Shown: positions 31,004 through 39,696 of the stretch, piece after piece
Layout: every line of letters begins with the position of its first letter
How positions within the stretch are numbered: position 1 is the first letter of the stretch
NCBI GenBank assembly: GCA_016217695.1
Contig: JACRHE010000171.1
Span: forward strand, 1 to 43,883
From: Nitrospirota bacterium
GTDB lineage: Bacteria; Nitrospirota; Thermodesulfovibrionia; Thermodesulfovibrionales; UBA6898
Reading direction: 5' to 3'
DNA: 43,883 nucleotides
Notes under the pieces: generated by a model
Databases searched by the model: none
What the model saw: the letters and a program-made list of their open reading frames with translations, nothing else
What the model was told of the DNA's origin: nothing
Position numbers and translations under genes: made by a program

Positions 31004-31031
31004 ATTATACAGAATGTCAGTGTTTCCGCAA
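31004..31031 (-). promoter_or_regulatory. Promoter of the sdh operon
   Basis: On the minus strand TTGCGG (31026-31031) and a perfect TATAAT (31004-31009) are 16 bp apart. Transcription would begin within a few bases of the sdhA ATG (30998). Confidence 0.45.
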
Positions 31032-31107
31032 GGCGTTTCCTTAAGTTGGAAGGCGAGGGATCCGCGGAAGGGCAAAAATTATATCTCTTTTCATCAGGAT
31101 ATTGAAT

Positions 31108-31113
31108 TATAAT
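31108..31113 (+). promoter_or_regulatory. -10 box before the CHASE2 cyclase gene
   Basis: TATAAT lies 32 bp before the ATG at 31146. The -35 region is poor. An ATG at 31133 opens only a seven-codon frame ending just before the gene, possibly a small upstream ORF. Confidence 0.3.
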
Positions 31114-31145
31114 AAAAACCGAAGGTTTCACCATGGCTAAATCAG

Positions 31146-33254
31146 ATGGCTCTTAATAAAAACCACTCAGCAAAAATTGTAATCCTCTCCCTGGTAAGTT
31201 TTGCCATTTCTCTCATCGTGTTTGCCTCAGGGTCGTTACGTGGGTTTGAACTCAAGGCATATGATCTGTTTTCCAGAAAGCTTAATCCTTCCTATACTTC
31301 GAACGATATCATAATAATTAAAATAGACCAGGAGAGCCTCGACAGACTTCATGAACAGGGGATTAACTGGCCTTGGCCCAGACAGGTCTATGCACCTATA
31401 ATTGAATATCTTTCTGAGGCGGACGCGGTTTTTATGGACATACTTTTTCTCGAACCTTCTTTTTACGGGGAAGAGGACGATCGGATCCTTGCTGATGCCA
31501 TAAAAAAGACATCCAATGTCTATCTGGCCCTTTCACTGACTAATAAAAAAGATGGTTTGTCCGACTCTGACAGGGATTTTTTTGAACGCAGTGCCGCGAA
31601 GAAAAAGGGATGGAAAAGCAGATTTTCATACAAGTCAGCCAATATGCCGCTTGACATTTTTCTTCAGGCTGTCAAAGGTACAGGGAATGTCACGATTTTT
31701 CCTGACAGTGACGGGGTTTATCGGGGTCTGCCTGTATTTTTTCAGGTGGCTGGGGAATACGCGATTCCCAGTCTCGTCATGAGCTATTTTTCGCAGGCCG
31801 GCGTAAAGACAGATCAAGAGGGTAAGCTCAATTTAATGGCCAGCGAGTTCCCCGGTGATCAAATGGTGATGCTCAGGTTTTCCGGACATCAGGAGCCATT
31901 TAAGAGCATTTCAGCTGCAGATATCCTCAAGGCGTATGTCGATGCCGGTTCATCCGGAGAGGCATCCGCAGCCAGGGAATATTTCAAAGGGAAAAAGGTA
32001 TTTATCGGCATGACAGCAGCAGGCCTTTATGACTTAAAGCCGACTCCTGTCTCTGATGTATCTACCGGCGTTCACATACATGCCACTGCATTGGAGAATC
32101 TTGAACACCGCAACTATATCCGCCCTCTCAGCAATGCCTTTGTCCTTATTTTTATGATCTGCATCTGCACATTCACCTGTTATTTTGTTATACGAGTTCA
32201 TTCATTTATGGCAAACCTTTCTGTTTTTATTACGACATTGGCGATAACAATCGGGGTGCCGGCACTCTTATTCGCATCTACCCATTATATGCATATCATC
32301 TATCCGACACTGTCATTGGTTACTAGCTTCATTATCTCTGTTGCTTACAGCTATGCCACTGAAGGGAAGGAACGAAGGTTCATCAAGATGGCTTTTTCGC
32401 AGTATATGGACGGGAAACTTGTCGATTACATATTGAAGAACCCGCTGCTCATAAAACCTGGCGGCCATCGCAGGCGAGTCACTGTTTTTTTTGCCGACAT
32501 CGCAGGGTTTACCTCCCTTGCCGAAAAAATACCTGCTGAGGAGACAGCCGGGATCTTATACGAGGTGCTGAGCTCCTTTACTGCGATAATTATCCGCAAT
32601 GGAGGCGTCATAGATAAATATATCGGCGACTGCATCATGGCTTTTTGGGGCGCTCCCCTGGATACGGAGAAAGATGAGATCAACGCGTGTTATTCTGCCT
32701 TGGAATGTTTAGCGGCTCTTGATGATATAAACAAACGGTTTCGGGCAGAGGGGCGGACTGAGATAGCCATACGCATCGGCATACATTCCGGGGAGGCGAT
32801 CGTTGGAAACCTGGGCAGTGACAGGCTGTTCGATTATACTGCTGTTGGAGACACGGTCAATCTCACATCCAGACTTGAGTCTGCTAACAAGATGTTCGGA
32901 ACAGGGATAATAATCAGTGAAGAGACACTGAGAGAGACGGAAGGGCTTTTTTTAACAAGGGAGCTTGGCATGGTTGAGGTAAAAGGGAAATCAGTGCCCG
33001 TAAGGATAGTGGAGCTTGTTTCAGAACAGGGCAGGGTCTCAGTTGATAAAAAAAGAATTATTGAGCTGTTTCATCGGGGATTCGACCTATTCAGCCGGAA
33101 GCATTGTGCGGAGGCCCTTGATATTTTTGAAGAGATTCTGCAGATGCAGCCTGATGACGGGCCCTCTGATTTTTATCGGCGCAGGTGTGAATTTTTGCTT
33201 TTGAACCCTCAATTGACAGATGGACTGAATATAATTAAAATGAGTGAAAAATGA
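31146..33254 (+). CDS. CHASE2-domain class III adenylate cyclase
   Basis: 702-residue membrane sensor. An N-terminal membrane helix (about 10-30) leads into a periplasmic CHASE2 domain (about 35-320, 'IIIKIDQESLDRLHEQGINWPWPRQVYAPIIEYL', 'FIGMTAAGLYDLKPTPVS', 'GVHIHATALENL'). Three membrane helices follow (about 330-405), then a class III cyclase domain (about 435-640). Catalytic residues are intact: metal Asp in 'FFADIAGFTSLAEK' and 'DKYIGDCIMAFWGAP', and Asn-Arg in 'GDTVNLTSRLE'. The Lys of 'DKYIGD' and the Asp of 'FDYTAVGD' indicate ATP rather than GTP. The C-terminus has a short TPR-like stretch. It overlaps the next gene by 4 nt. The sensed ligand is unknown. Confidence 0.93.
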   Translation: MALNKNHSAKIVILSLVSFAISLIVFASGSLRGFELKAYDLFSRKLNPSYTSNDIIIIKIDQESLDRLHEQGINWPWPRQVYAPIIEYLSEADAVFMDILFLEPSFYGEEDDRILADAIKKTSNVYLALSLTNKKDGLSDSDRDFFERSAAKKKGWKSRFSYKSANMPLDIFLQAVKGTGNVTIFPDSDGVYRGLPVFFQVAGEYAIPSLVMSYFSQAGVKTDQEGKLNLMASEFPGDQMVMLRFSGHQEPFKSISAADILKAYVDAGSSGEASAAREYFKGKKVFIGMTAAGLYDLKPTPVSDVSTGVHIHATALENLEHRNYIRPLSNAFVLIFMICICTFTCYFVIRVHSFMANLSVFITTLAITIGVPALLFASTHYMHIIYPTLSLVTSFIISVAYSYATEGKERRFIKMAFSQYMDGKLVDYILKNPLLIKPGGHRRRVTVFFADIAGFTSLAEKIPAEETAGILYEVLSSFTAIIIRNGGVIDKYIGDCIMAFWGAPLDTEKDEINACYSALECLAALDDINKRFRAEGRTEIAIRIGIHSGEAIVGNLGSDRLFDYTAVGDTVNLTSRLESANKMFGTGIIISEETLRETEGLFLTRELGMVEVKGKSVPVRIVELVSEQGRVSVDKKRIIELFHRGFDLFSRKHCAEALDIFEEILQMQPDDGPSDFYRRRCEFLLLNPQLTDGLNIIKMSEK

Positions 33255-33718
33255 ATACCAGCTTATTTATCTCCAGCCTTATATTTGCAATCTTGATTCC
33301 TCTGTCAGCATATGCCGACTCCGCGCGAGTAATTACGATAGACAATGCGGTGAGAGAAGACTGCCGATTTCTTTCGCCCATTAAAGTAAAGGTGCGCTTA
33401 AATGACATACTCGACGTGTTGTCAAAGGAAGGCGATTGGATAAGGGTCAGGTTTAAGGGATCAAAGGGCTGTATTCATAAAAGTGCTGTAGATGAAAAAT
33501 CAGTTGATATAAGCGGGGTATCCGGCACGAAAACGACTTCAGCGTCGCGGGATGAGGTGGCCCTGGCAGGCAAAGGATTTAACCCTGAGGTCGAAAAAAC
33601 ATATAGGAGTAAACATCCTGATCTGGATTTTCAGGCTGTCGACAGGATAGAAGAATATAAGATCCCGGATGAAGGCCTTTCCAAATTTATTAAGTCCGGT
33701 GGGCTTAAGCAGCCATGA
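33251..33718 (+). CDS. Exported SH3-like domain protein
   Basis: 155 residues with a signal peptide ('LFISSLIFAILIPLSAYADS', cleavage after AYA). A bacterial SH3-like module follows (about 25-85, 'VREDCRFLSPIKVKVRLNDILDVLSKEGDWIRVRFKGSKGCIHKSAV'). The rest is low in recognisable motifs. Such domains bind peptidoglycan or partner proteins in the periplasm. The gene overlaps both the cyclase gene and the M48 protease gene by 4 nt, so the three are made together and may act as one envelope unit. Confidence 0.82.
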   Translation: MNTSLFISSLIFAILIPLSAYADSARVITIDNAVREDCRFLSPIKVKVRLNDILDVLSKEGDWIRVRFKGSKGCIHKSAVDEKSVDISGVSGTKTTSASRDEVALAGKGFNPEVEKTYRSKHPDLDFQAVDRIEEYKIPDEGLSKFIKSGGLKQP

Positions 33719-34575
33719 AAAAGCTGCTATCTCTATTTTGTATTCTTATGCTCCTTGCCGGCTGCAGTTCGGTCGGCTTGCAGGATGTGTCCAAACATAT
33801 GGATATGCTTACTACTACAGCGAGCGCTGCGCAGAAGGCCTCAAGGCCGATTACCGATGAAGAGGAATATTATATAGGCCGCGCAGTTGCTGCCAGAATA
33901 CTTTCTTCCTTTTCCCTTTCAAAAAACAGAAAACTCTCTGAATATGTAAATCATGTTGGGTTGTCGATATCCCTGCATTCTGAAAAACCGCATACCCACG
34001 GCGGCTATCATTTTGCGATCCTTGAATCAACTGAGATGAATGCATTCGCCTGCCCCGGCGGAACTATTTTTGTTACGAAAGGCATGGTGAATGCCGCAAA
34101 GAGCGAGGATGAACTCGCTGCTGTGCTTGCCCATGAGATTGCCCATGTGAACCATCGTGATGGTATATCCGCCATAAAAAAATCCCGCTGGACTGAGGCA
34201 TTGACCATTATCGGAACGAAGGCTGCGCGCGAGTACGGCTCCCAGGGACTTTCGCAGCTTACGACTATCTTTGAAGGCTCAATCGACGACATCGTTAAGA
34301 CACTTGTCGTCAACGGTTATGGCCGATCTCAGGAGTACGATGCTGATAAGACCGCGCTTGATTATCTTTCAAAGGCAGGTTATGATCCTTCTGCCCTGAA
34401 GGCATTTCTTGACAGGATTATAGCAGGGGGAAAGGCTTCTGAGGGGGGAATAATGAAGACCCACCCTGCCACGACCGACCGCATCGGAAATGTTATGGAA
34501 AATATGCCGTCAACAGGCGCTGACTCTTCTTATGTAAGGAAAAGAACCGACAGGTTTATTTCTTTCCTGCGCTAA
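33715..34575 (+). CDS. M48-family metalloprotease lipoprotein
   Basis: 286 residues with a lipoprotein signal ending in the lipobox 'LLAGC' (Cys17) and an M48 zinc-protease domain. 'VLAHEIAHVNHRDG' holds HExxH (about residue 140), and the third ligand Glu is in 'YGRSQEYDADKTALDYLSKAGYDP' (about 206). 'FACPGGTIFVTKGMV' and 'THPATTDRI' are further family signatures. It is of the BepA/YcaL/LoiP-like group that handles outer-membrane proteins in the periplasm, here without a TPR tail. Last gene of the cyclase-SH3-protease unit. Confidence 0.92.
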   Translation: MKKLLSLFCILMLLAGCSSVGLQDVSKHMDMLTTTASAAQKASRPITDEEEYYIGRAVAARILSSFSLSKNRKLSEYVNHVGLSISLHSEKPHTHGGYHFAILESTEMNAFACPGGTIFVTKGMVNAAKSEDELAAVLAHEIAHVNHRDGISAIKKSRWTEALTIIGTKAAREYGSQGLSQLTTIFEGSIDDIVKTLVVNGYGRSQEYDADKTALDYLSKAGYDPSALKAFLDRIIAGGKASEGGIMKTHPATTDRIGNVMENMPSTGADSSYVRKRTDRFISFLR

Positions 34576-34705
34576 TTCTCGGTCCTTCGCCTTTGCTTTG
34601 CCTTATGACCTGATTGTCGAGGCCGCGGCATATCTTTTTTCGTGTGAGCAGAACCTAACTGTGAGATAATGAAAAAAGGAAGAGCCCTGCAGGAGGAATG
34701 TTGAA

Positions 34706-36112
34706 ATGGCACATGTTCCAAGCCCAAGCTACAGTATAACCATCAGGACCGAGATAGATAACCGGATAGGCATGTTTGCGTCTATAGCAACGGCCATCAG
34801 TCAGTCAGGCGGTGATCTCGGATCTGTTGATATTGTTCGCGCTGAAAAAGGGAAGATTGTGCGGGATATCACTGTAAATGCGAGGGACGAGTCACATGAG
34901 AGAGAAATTGTAAGGAAGATCCGGGAAATTGACGGTGCGAGGATACTGAAGGTTATGGATCGAACCTTTTCTTCTCACGAGGGAGGAAAGATAGAGATCC
35001 ATAACAGAGTTCCCGTCAAAGACCGCAATGATCTGTCTAAGGTGTATACCCCCGGAGTTGCCAGGATATGCATGGATATCCATGAGAATAAAGAGCATGC
35101 GTACCGCTATACGATCAAGGGCAATGCAGTGGCCGTAGTAACAGACGGCACCGCTGTTCTTGGTCTTGGTGACATAGGACCTGAGGCTGCTATGCCGGTG
35201 ATGGAGGGCAAGGCCATGATCTTTAAGGAGTTTGCCGGTATCGATGCCTTTCCCATTGCGTTGGGTACAAAGAATGTTGATGAGATTGTCGGCACAGTCA
35301 GGAATATAGCTCCTTCTTTTGGAGGAATTAATCTTGAGGATATCGCCGCTCCGCGGTGTTTCGAGATTGAACAGAGGTTACAGAGTATGCTGGATATTCC
35401 TGTAATCCATGATGACCAGCACGGCACCGCCGTTGTGGTATTGGCTGCACTCATAAACGTATCAAGACTTTTTAAAAAGGACATCAGGAAATTCAGGATC
35501 GTAATTTCAGGTGCCGGAGCTGCAGGTACTGCCAATGCTGTGATGCTTTCTGCGTTCGGTATAAAAGACATCATCGTATGCGACAGTAAGGGTCCCATCT
35601 ATGATGGACGAAAGAAGCATATGACCCCATACAAAAAGATTTTGGCAAAAAAAACGAATCCAAGGCGGATAAGAGGCAGTATTTCTGATGCGCTGAAAGG
35701 GGCGAATGTTTTTTTGGGACTTTCCGTCCCTAATGTCATAACTCCTCAGGATGTGCGTTCAATGGCAAAGGGGCCGGTTGTTTTTGCCCTTGCAAACCCC
35801 GAGCCCGAGATATCTCCTGAGGATGTGCTTCATCTCGTAAGGGTCCTTGCGACAGGGAGATCAGATTACCCGAACCAGATCAACAACATGCTCAGTTTCC
35901 CGGGGATATTCAGGGGACTGCTTGATGTCAGGGCAAAGGGTGTCAATGAAGAGGTAAAATTTGCCGCTGCCAGGGCCATTGCCCGGACAGTAAAGTCTGA
36001 AGAACTTCACGAGGACTATATTATACCGAGCATCTTTGACAAGAGCGTTGTATCGTCTGTAGCCGATGCGGTATCGGAAGTAGCCAGGAAGACAGGACTT
36101 GCACGACATTGA
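34706..36112 (+). CDS. ACT-domain NAD(P)-dependent malic enzyme
   Basis: Oxidative decarboxylation of malate to pyruvate. The 468 residues have an N-terminal ACT domain (about 1-85, 'YSITIRTEIDNRIGMFASIATAISQSGGDLGSVDIV') fused to a complete malic enzyme. The enzyme part has 'VYTPGVARICMDI', 'VTDGTAVLGLGDIGPEAAMPVMEGKAMIFKEFAGID', 'INLEDIAAPRCFEIE', 'IPVIHDDQHGTAVVVLAAL' and the NAD fold 'IVISGAGAAGTANAVML'. The ACT domain suggests control by an amino acid, an inference. A GGAGGAATG ribosome site precedes the ATG. It runs convergently into the dGTPase-like gene, and complements PEP carboxykinase in C4/C3 exchange. Confidence 0.95.
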   Translation: MAHVPSPSYSITIRTEIDNRIGMFASIATAISQSGGDLGSVDIVRAEKGKIVRDITVNARDESHEREIVRKIREIDGARILKVMDRTFSSHEGGKIEIHNRVPVKDRNDLSKVYTPGVARICMDIHENKEHAYRYTIKGNAVAVVTDGTAVLGLGDIGPEAAMPVMEGKAMIFKEFAGIDAFPIALGTKNVDEIVGTVRNIAPSFGGINLEDIAAPRCFEIEQRLQSMLDIPVIHDDQHGTAVVVLAALINVSRLFKKDIRKFRIVISGAGAAGTANAVMLSAFGIKDIIVCDSKGPIYDGRKKHMTPYKKILAKKTNPRRIRGSISDALKGANVFLGLSVPNVITPQDVRSMAKGPVVFALANPEPEISPEDVLHLVRVLATGRSDYPNQINNMLSFPGIFRGLLDVRAKGVNEEVKFAAARAIARTVKSEELHEDYIIPSIFDKSVVSSVADAVSEVARKTGLARH

Positions 36113-36131
36113 CGGTATGAAGGCGCATATA

Positions 36132-36281
36132 TTACATCACAGTCCATTGCTGGGGCAGAAATATTCTCTCGTATGTCATGAGTGCGAACCTGTCCGTCAT
36201 TCCTGCAATGAAGTCACATACCATACGATTTTTGTTCAGCTTTTTTTCAACAGGAATGTCCACAAATACTTCCTCCACATG
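36132..36281 (-). pseudogene. Orphaned C-terminal coding tail of the dGTPase-like gene
   Basis: Directly after the TAG at 36282-36284 the same frame stays open for 49 codons before a TAA at 36132-36134. It encodes '[20 protein letters not shown]' and then '[20 protein letters not shown]', which resembles the conserved C-terminal end of dGTPase-like HD proteins ('DYIAGMTDRYA' type). It would be read only if the TAG is suppressed or is an error. Confidence 0.8.
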
Positions 36282-37181
36282 CTACAGATAGTATTCATAA
36301 AGGTCTGTCAGAATTTTCTTTGCCTTTCTGAATTCCCCGAGAATGACCTGGCTTTCATAGACTGAGGCATAGAGGAAATCCCTGAGAGCATAAGCTGCAT
36401 CTGATATATCATGGCTCATTTTCAGTTCCTCCAGGTCTTCTTTCTGCGAACTGTAGATGAGATCCTTGACCATTGTGTTTATCCTCTGTGCATGCGAATT
36501 ACCGAGGAATTTTATAACTTTTTTAGGTATTTGAGAGTCCCTTATTACTTCTGCCCTGAGAGCATCGTCAAGATCATGATTGACATAAGCTATCAGATCG
36601 GAGATGCGCACAACCTGGCCTTCCAGCGTTTCTGCGCGGTCGGATCTTTTCTCGGGAATTATCTGTCCTTTGCCTTTGGAGTGTTTGACAATGCCGTTTC
36701 TTACCTCGTAGGTAAGGTTCAGTCCAAGGCCGTTTCTTTCTATAAAATCAACAACCCTCAGACTCTGTTCATAATGGTCAAAGCCTCCGGGATGTATCTC
36801 TCTGAGGATCATTTCACCTGCATGTCCGAAGGGCGTATGGCCGAGGTCGTGGCCAAGGGCAATGGCCTCTGTCAGATCCTCATTCAGTCTCAGTGCCCTC
36901 GCTATAGTCCTTGCGATCTGAGAGACTTCAAGGACATGTGATAGGCGGGTTCTGTAATGATCTCCCCTTGGGGCAAGAAACACTTGCGTCTTATCTTTGA
37001 GCCTTCTGAACGCCTTTGAGTGTATTATCCTGTCTCTGTCACGCTGGAAGCATGTTCGAATCTCGCCCTCCTCTTCTTTAACTGCACGTCCTTTACTCTT
37101 TATGCTGAGGCACGCCTTTTTATTCAGAATGCTGCGTTCAAGTTCCTCTGTCTGTTCCCGAATGGTCATGAATTGTTGCAT
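36282..37181 (-). CDS. Deoxyguanosinetriphosphate triphosphohydrolase-like protein, interrupted by in-frame TAG
   Basis: HD-domain dNTP triphosphohydrolase of the dGTPase-like class. The 299 residues carry '[20 protein letters not shown]', '[49 protein letters not shown]' (HD metal motif) and '[25 protein letters not shown]'. The frame stops at TAG after '[12 protein letters not shown]'. Family members continue about 45-50 residues further, and that tail is present in frame downstream. Full length would be 349 codons. TAG is an ordinary stop elsewhere in the window (pyrG, selA, selB, gyrB), so a nonsense mutation, a sequencing error or read-through are the options. Last gene of the parA operon, 27 bp after the UPF0158 gene. 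Confidence 0.88.
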   Translation of the reverse strand: MQQFMTIREQTEELERSILNKKACLSIKSKGRAVKEEEGEIRTCFQRDRDRIIHSKAFRRLKDKTQVFLAPRGDHYRTRLSHVLEVSQIARTIARALRLNEDLTEAIALGHDLGHTPFGHAGEMILREIHPGGFDHYEQSLRVVDFIERNGLGLNLTYEVRNGIVKHSKGKGQIIPEKRSDRAETLEGQVVRISDLIAYVNHDLDDALRAEVIRDSQIPKKVIKFLGNSHAQRINTMVKDLIYSSQKEDLEELKMSHDISDAAYALRDFLYASVYESQVILGEFRKAKKILTDLYEYYL

Positions 37182-37208
37182 ATAACTCCCCTAGCTTGCC
37201 AGCTGGTA

Positions 37209-37745
37209 TTAACTGTCCGGTCTTTGTTCAATGCCGATTGATTTGAGCCAGTTTTCAATCTCCTTTTTGGCAATCTTTGCATTAAAGGCATACCATGACT
37301 TTCTCTCTCTGGGGTATGTCTCAAGAGCGTCTTTGAATCTTCTAAATGCCCCTTTGCCGTCAAGAATCTGCATGAGTTGCCCACTGAGTTCTTTATTCTC
37401 AAGTTGCCCGCAGAATTCCTTCATGGTGTTATAGCCATCCCTGTGAAGCCTTTCCGGTATTCTCACATATCGTTCCTTCTCATTGATAAAAATATCGAGG
37501 GCCAGTTCTATCTCATCTTCCATCCAGTCCGGCACGGCATATTCTTCATCAAATTCAACCTCTTCATATTCTGCGAGGTCTTCGTCGAATTCTTCGTCGA
37601 GGATGGCATATGCCCTGCTGATTATTTCCTGGGATAAGATCACAATATTCCCGGTCTCCTTATCTAGAAAATACTCAAAGGCGTCCCTTTCAGTATCTTC
37701 CATAGCCTTCTGGATTTCATCAAAATCAACGACAAGCTTTTTCAT
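37209..37745 (-). CDS. UPF0158 family protein
   Basis: 178-residue soluble acidic protein of the uncharacterised UPF0158 family. The recognisable core is 'DEIQKAMEDTERDAFEYFLDKETGNIVIL', a very acidic middle ('DEEFDEDLAEYEEVEFDEEYAVPDWMEDEIELALDIF') and 'LSGQLMQILDGKGAFRRFKDAL...ERKSWYAFNAKIAKKEIENWLKSIGI'. No catalytic motif is known. The gene overlaps the end of the MurU-AmgK fusion by 20 nt, so it is coupled to it. Confidence 0.88.
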   Translation of the reverse strand: MKKLVVDFDEIQKAMEDTERDAFEYFLDKETGNIVILSQEIISRAYAILDEEFDEDLAEYEEVEFDEEYAVPDWMEDEIELALDIFINEKERYVRIPERLHRDGYNTMKEFCGQLENKELSGQLMQILDGKGAFRRFKDALETYPRERKSWYAFNAKIAKKEIENWLKSIGIEQRPDS

Positions 37746-39696
37746 GAATTATTTTTAGAAGCTCATATAAAACAGGATATTCTGCCTTTGTGAGTTCGGC
37801 CTCCTCCTTTAAGTAGGATAAGGCTTGGGGTGTATATTTCAGAAAGTATTTTTTCCCTTTTACCCGGGAAAGAAAACCATATGCCCCGAGTGCCTGCATA
37901 TGTCTCTGAAGCCTGCAGAAAAGCATCGTTTGCCGGATTTCATCTTCATGAAAAGACATGTCGGAATATTCTTTCATCCTGGCAATGTAATGCTCTATCA
38001 GTCTCTCTCTCAAGGCATCCTCAAGCCTGTAATATGGATCCCAAAGCAGTGATGCCACATCATATGCAGGCGGGCCGATCCTAGCACCCTGGTAATCTAT
38101 TATCCTTGGATCTCCCTTAGTAATCATTATATTTTGAGACTGAAGGTCCCTATGCACGATACTTTTTTTGAAGGAGTCAACTTTTATGGCAAGGGCATAA
38201 AACTCCTGAAGCAGCTGAGCTTCGAATTCAGCAACAGCTATACCGCATAATCCTTTAACAAAATTTTCCATAAAGTAATCTGTTTCCCACCTGAGATGGT
38301 CGTAATCAAATACCCTGGATTGGAGAAGCAGGCAGTATGTTGCATTATTGGATACGGTAGAGTGTAAATAAGCAACGATATCTACTATGCGGTTATACAT
38401 TCTCTCTATAATGTCCTCGGAGCGCCTGCACTTCAGCCACGAATAAAGAGATAGATCTCCCAGATCCTCAAATAAGGCGAGTAAGCGATCTTCGTTTTCT
38501 CGAGATACCCAGTCTGGCGCAAGACAATCGCTGGTCTCAAAACCTATAAGCTCAGGCACTGGCAGATTATTTTTCCTGAAGAACTCAGTGTATGCCAGAT
38601 GCCGCTCATAATCGGATAGAGAGTGCGAAGACTCCATGAGGATCACACTTTTTTTGGCACTGCTGATCCTGTAGTAGTTTCTGTCTGAGCCGCCGCTTCC
38701 TATACCAGTGATTGTAATATCTTCACTTTTTTCGTCAAAATAGTCTGCTATAAGAGAAGAAGTCATGCCTGCCGGAGGTGAAGTCAGCTTTTCTTCAAGA
38801 TGCACTAAATATTCTGGGCCCAAAATAGCATTATATATCTTTGAGTTATTTGCGATAAGGGCACCAGGCAAGAGTATACAATTCCTTAGAGAGGATGTCC
38901 CTTCAAGAATGCTATCTTTTTCTATAACAACATACCCGGCCATATCTATTTTGCTGCAATCCACTGAAGGATTTACAAAGATGTTCTCTCCTTCTTTTCT
39001 TAACGCCTCAAAAATAAAGGATGAGTAGGCCTCCGGAGTACCGATGTCGGTCCATTCACAACCTGTGAAATCCAGTGTTCCTACAGTATGACCGGAAGAG
39101 ACTGCCCTTAGCCATGCATCGACAAGGCCTGATGCACCGTCAGGCAGAAAATCTATAACATCAGGGGAATATACAGAAATTCCTGTAAAAGCTACCGCTC
39201 GCAGACCCTTCTGATCTTTCCGGGTCTGGTCTCCGACATAGACCAGCCGATTATTACTATCTATCCATACGTTATTGAACCCTTGATAATCATGAACAGC
39301 CAGCGTAACAGTATTTCCTGACTCAAAATGTCCCCTTATCAGCTCTTCAAGACAGATATTAGAGATGATGTCAGCGTTATGCAAAAGAAATACGGTATCA
39401 CTTAGAAAAGACTTGGCGTTCTTAAGTGCCCCTCCTGTACCGAGAATCTGGTTTTCGATAAAAAGATCAATTTTGTCAGCATATTGAGATTCATTAGCCC
39501 ACTTTTGGATCATTTCCCATTTATAATGCATATTTATACCAATTTTCTTGACCGGCGTCATAATAACCTTTTCAATGATTTTTTCTATCACGGGAACTCC
39601 CAGAACAGGAAGGAGAGGTTTTGGGATATGGCTTGTTATGGGTCTTAGTCTTTCGCCATGGCCGGCTGCTAGGATGAAGGCATTAATTGGTTTCAC
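37726..39696 (-). CDS. Fused sugar-1-phosphate nucleotidyltransferase / aminoglycoside-phosphotransferase-like sugar kinase (MurU-AmgK type)
   Basis: 656-residue fusion. Residues 1-235 are a nucleotidyltransferase ('ILAAGHGERLRPITSHIPKPLLPVLG', metal Asp109 in 'HNADII', 'GTLDFTGCEWTDIGTPEAY'). Residues about 240-300 look like a short left-handed beta-helix ('VIEKDSILEGTSSLRNCILLPGALIANNSKIYNAIL'). Residues about 325-656 are an APH-fold kinase with 'IVHRDLQSQNIM' (Asp517) and 'IIDYQGARIGPPAYDVASLL' (Asp534). In the AmgK/MurU pathway the kinase makes MurNAc-1-phosphate and the transferase UDP-MurNAc. The overlapping upstream NamZ-like gene supports that substrate. Another sugar (GlcNAc, mannose or heptose) is possible. 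Confidence 0.85.
   Translation of the reverse strand: MKPINAFILAAGHGERLRPITSHIPKPLLPVLGVPVIEKIIEKVIMTPVKKIGINMHYKWEMIQKWANESQYADKIDLFIENQILGTGGALKNAKSFLSDTVFLLHNADIISNICLEELIRGHFESGNTVTLAVHDYQGFNNVWIDSNNRLVYVGDQTRKDQKGLRAVAFTGISVYSPDVIDFLPDGASGLVDAWLRAVSSGHTVGTLDFTGCEWTDIGTPEAYSSFIFEALRKEGENIFVNPSVDCSKIDMAGYVVIEKDSILEGTSSLRNCILLPGALIANNSKIYNAILGPEYLVHLEEKLTSPPAGMTSSLIADYFDEKSEDITITGIGSGGSDRNYYRISSAKKSVILMESSHSLSDYERHLAYTEFFRKNNLPVPELIGFETSDCLAPDWVSRENEDRLLALFEDLGDLSLYSWLKCRRSEDIIERMYNRIVDIVAYLHSTVSNNATYCLLLQSRVFDYDHLRWETDYFMENFVKGLCGIAVAEFEAQLLQEFYALAIKVDSFKKSIVHRDLQSQNIMITKGDPRIIDYQGARIGPPAYDVASLLWDPYYRLEDALRERLIEHYIARMKEYSDMSFHEDEIRQTMLFCRLQRHMQALGAYGFLSRVKGKKYFLKYTPQALSYLKEEAELTKAEYPVLYELLKIIHEKACR

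Noticed and set aside
36282-36284. Pyrrolysine insertion at the dGTPase TAG.
   Set aside because: TAG ends several unrelated genes in the window and no pyl genes are present, so this is kept only as a remote option within the finding.
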